Shown here piece after piece: positions 61,401 to 64,000 of a stretch of DNA of 64,000 nucleotides (position 1 is its first letter; each line of letters opens with the position of its first letter). This DNA comes from Climacium dendroides. Taxonomy: Eukaryota; Streptophyta; Bryopsida; Hypnales; Climaciaceae. Made by a program: the position numbers and the translations under genes. A model generated the notes under the pieces. The model was not told the DNA's origin and ran no database searches. It saw nothing but the letters and a program-made list of their open reading frames with translations. The stretch is taken from NCBI GenBank assembly GCA_950106755.1, contig OX467088.1, forward strand, positions 19,576,001 to 19,640,000, given 5' to 3'.

Positions 61401-63930
61401 TTGCAGTATTTCAGGTTTCTATTCGATGTGTTTATCCGCCTCATCGCAAGAATATGCTCATGACACTCTTGTTGAGTTGTAAGAACTATTGTCGTCGTTG
61501 TGAATCTCATTTCTTCTTTCACCTTAGACGTGGGGTTTTACCGGTCCAATGAACATCTGCCACACTTGTTCGTTACTGCCCTCCTCGTTTCTTGTTTTGG
61601 GATCTGTGAGATGGTTGGCGGCGCTTGCAATGAGAACTCTAAATTGAAGATCAGAATAACTGTCTGGTTTTCCTACTCTTGAATTCTCTTTTATATGGTA
61701 CACATTACAACTGCTTTGTTGTTCATGGTGGCGTCTGCCTAAACCTAGGCCTTAATAACGGTTGTTCCTATGCAGATTTGGAAGCAATTAGGCTTGAACA
61801 ACAAGCGGAATTACTTCCGGATTACCAACATGCTTGCTAAGGGCTGCATTGTTTCCGAAGCAGAGCAGCACAAGAAATCAATGCTTTACCGGCTAAGAAC
61901 AGCGCCTAACGCCTGTCTGGCCTCCAAGGCCGCTGTGAATGTTGCAATTGCAAGCGCAAGCGCAAGTGTCGAGCCACAAAACATCACTCCGCTAGGTATA
62001 TACTCTATATATGTCTATGCAAAGCATAGTTTTATAATTTATGAGATGTTATAAATTCCTAATGAATGAGGAAACACCTTATGGTTGGATAATTGAATTA
62101 GTATCCAACATCTATGTTTTTTGCCCTGTAAGTTTCTGTTTTAACAAACTTATTATCAAGTTTTTCCTATTGTCTTCTGTACCCCGTCAATTGCACGGGT
62201 AAATCATTTTTTATCTTTCTGGTACGAGACTGCGGCTTGTCTTCAGATTATAATATTATCTCTGACATCATTAATTGGTTAATGGTGGACAACAAAATGT
62301 TTATCACCGTAAAACTGCTCGGTCAGTACGTTAAGTGCATGTTTGGACGTGTGGACACGCTTTTGTTATCAAGAGTAACAGATTTTGTTTAAGCTAATTC
62401 TGTAGAAGATTCGTTTTTCTCTTTGTTCATTCAATTAATACCTGGTTTGATCTTGGCTGCAGCGCAAATTGCTCCTCCGTCTACAGCAAAAATTCGGAGA
62501 AAATCAACTAGCAAAGTGAAGGAGAAGGAGAAACAGGAGAAGGAGAAAGAGAGGGAAAGGGACAGAGAAAAGGAGAAGGGAAAGGAGCACGAAAAGGACC
62601 TAACTGAAGATACCACTGGGGCACCTTCTGCAACAAATAAGCTGTTGAAGAGCCCAGAGAATTCAAATGATTGTCGAGAGATGACAGTAGTGGATTTGTC
62701 GATTGTGAAGGTGGATGAAGATGAGCCCCTGGTAGCCACGTATGAGAACGATCCTGGCTTCCTCCGCACTTTATTGATATCTTAACACACCTAAATGTAT
62801 CAGTCTAGTTCATTTCTGAAATTTATGTCTCTAATGTGAGTGGAGGGATCACAGAATCACAATGTTTTCAGAGCGATTCACTATTATCTGGGATTTATGT
62901 TGCGCGTGCACAAGATGCCTGTTCTGATCAATCTCAGCCCCAATAGTTGCAATGTTTACATGTAGATCCGAGCAGATGTATCCATTTCCGCTTCAAACCA
63001 CCACGGCCATCCAGCGGGAACAACGTGTCATGCAAAGATTGTTTGTAAGTGTCCGCCAGGCATCATATCCTCATTTTATTTCTTTTTTGTTTTGTATGGT
63101 TTTCAGAAGTCACAGTGTTCGATTTATCAGTAAAATCTTCGTAACCTTCAGATGAAAACTAGAAGGTGCTAGGTGCATAGAATTGATGTATGATTGGTTT
63201 GTATGTGGAACAGGAAGAGAAGTTCATACCGCGAGTGGAGCTTCATAGGTGGATTGAGGAATCTGAGAAGGAGCATAAAGACACTATGATGGATCGCAAG
63301 ACTCTGACACGCTTGCTACAGAAGCTGCGGCGGGAGGGTCGAGTCAAGTGCATTGCCTTGAGCATGCCAGGCCTTACCAACTGTGGTCGAAGTCGGCAAA
63401 GTGAGGTTGTTCTTCTTCCCGAGGTGCAGGTTGGGCCTGATTTGCTTGCCAAAGTGCATGACCGCATTCGGCACTTCGACATGATCAATAGGGGCTTCGG
63501 TTCATCGAAAGTCAAGGCAGATGCTTCCGCAGTACCTGTTCTGATGAGTGTGAAGCAAATACACAAAGGTGGAAAGAGAAAATTTCTACCTGCAGCTGAA
63601 ACAGAGGCCGAGAAAGCCAGGACGTTGAGTGAAAATGGATTTGTTCCTGCCAAAATGATTCGGGTTCGGATGCTTCACACTTTTCTTTGGTCATACGTAG
63701 ATGGTATTTCGGGTTACGCTGATGACGAGCTGGTGATGAAGCCGGATGACAGCTCTTGTCGGGTCTTTTCACTGGCACTTGCAGTAAAGGTATTGAACTA
63801 CAACTTCTCTGGGACACGATTTCAGCAGATATTACTTTTTTGTTCTAAGTCACAAATTTTATCACCAACTGTAGAAACGTAAGCGATCTATCAGCTCTGA
63901 GGGTGAAGAAGACTGCAATGAGCCATATCA
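58468..63930 (+). CDS. TFIIIC large subunit, B-block-binding (TFC3 / GTF3C1-like), N-terminal part
   Basis: Exons: 58468-58522, 58653-58983, 59267-59678, 59939-60010, 60555-60620, 60829-61026, 61776-61995, 62463-62731, about 62976-63044, 63214-63789 and 63875-63930. All are in phase, giving about 774 residues. TFIIIC binds the B box of tRNA genes and recruits TFIIIB for RNA polymerase III. Seen: the plant-type N-terminus (MDALVSAALHEIAVEAA, then LWTGLQGAA), a winged-helix B-block domain (GVTQSQLGKEFKTGGNKMFY, then VIRGLEARGLVVR), the block GHRSWRRLAKRLQDAGMVEV, a Lys/Glu-rich linker in exon 8, and the block QREQRVMQRLFEEKFIPRVE. The first start is preferred over an overlapping out-of-frame ATG at 58463. 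The exon 8/9 boundary is the least certain: the phase-0 donor at 62731 and an acceptor at 62972 or 62975 keep the frame. At 63931 a GTAGG donor is assumed, because the family is far longer; ignoring it gives TAG at 63932. Confidence 0.88.
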
Positions 63931-64000
63931 GTAGGCCTGTGCGCATCTAGTTTGTACTGAGCATCTGTATTGAGCATCTAGTTCTGTTATCCACGCGAAC

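Overview
The window looks like nuclear DNA of a land plant, most likely a bryophyte (moss or liverwort); I cannot name the species. The gene set is typical of land plants: a calcium-regulated plastid RelA/SpoT homologue, a plastid NCS1 nucleobase transporter, GDP-mannose 3,5-epimerase, an ERAD-type E2 enzyme and the large TFIIIC subunit. Exons are GC-rich and carry canonical GT-AG introns, while the long gene-poor stretches are very AT-rich and full of decayed repeats. Every gene model below was assembled by hand from reading frames and splice signals, without alignment software or transcripts.

Layout. About 1-6080 (minus strand): a nine-exon gene that joins a CRSH-type (p)ppGpp synthetase with two EF-hands to a C-terminal TPR/HAT-like region; the join lies inside one exon. 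About 9728-13015 (minus): a three-exon PLUTO-like transporter whose first intron holds a degenerate tandem array. About 13.3-39.4 kb: a gene desert built from non-autonomous transposons, including two TTAA-flanked families with piggyBac-like ends, foldback elements, MITEs, microsatellites and minisatellites. 40378-43989 (plus): a complete five-exon GDP-mannose 3,5-epimerase. 44.4-50 kb: a second AT-rich desert. 50.1-51.1 kb: two weakly supported small genes lying tail to tail. 52378-52881 (minus): an intronless UBC7/13/14-type E2. 53.3-57.5 kb: nested tandem duplications and transposon remnants. 57506-57691 (minus): an isolated first exon, apparently cut off by repeats. 58468 to the right edge (plus): the N-terminal half of the TFIIIC B-block-binding subunit.

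The genes do not form a pathway; they are independent housekeeping genes of the plastid (stringent response, nucleobase import), cytosol (ascorbate and cell-wall sugar precursors), ER-associated degradation and Pol III transcription. The most notable features are the CRSH-TPR fusion and the TTAA-flanked repeat families, one of which contains a perfect 89-nt palindrome.
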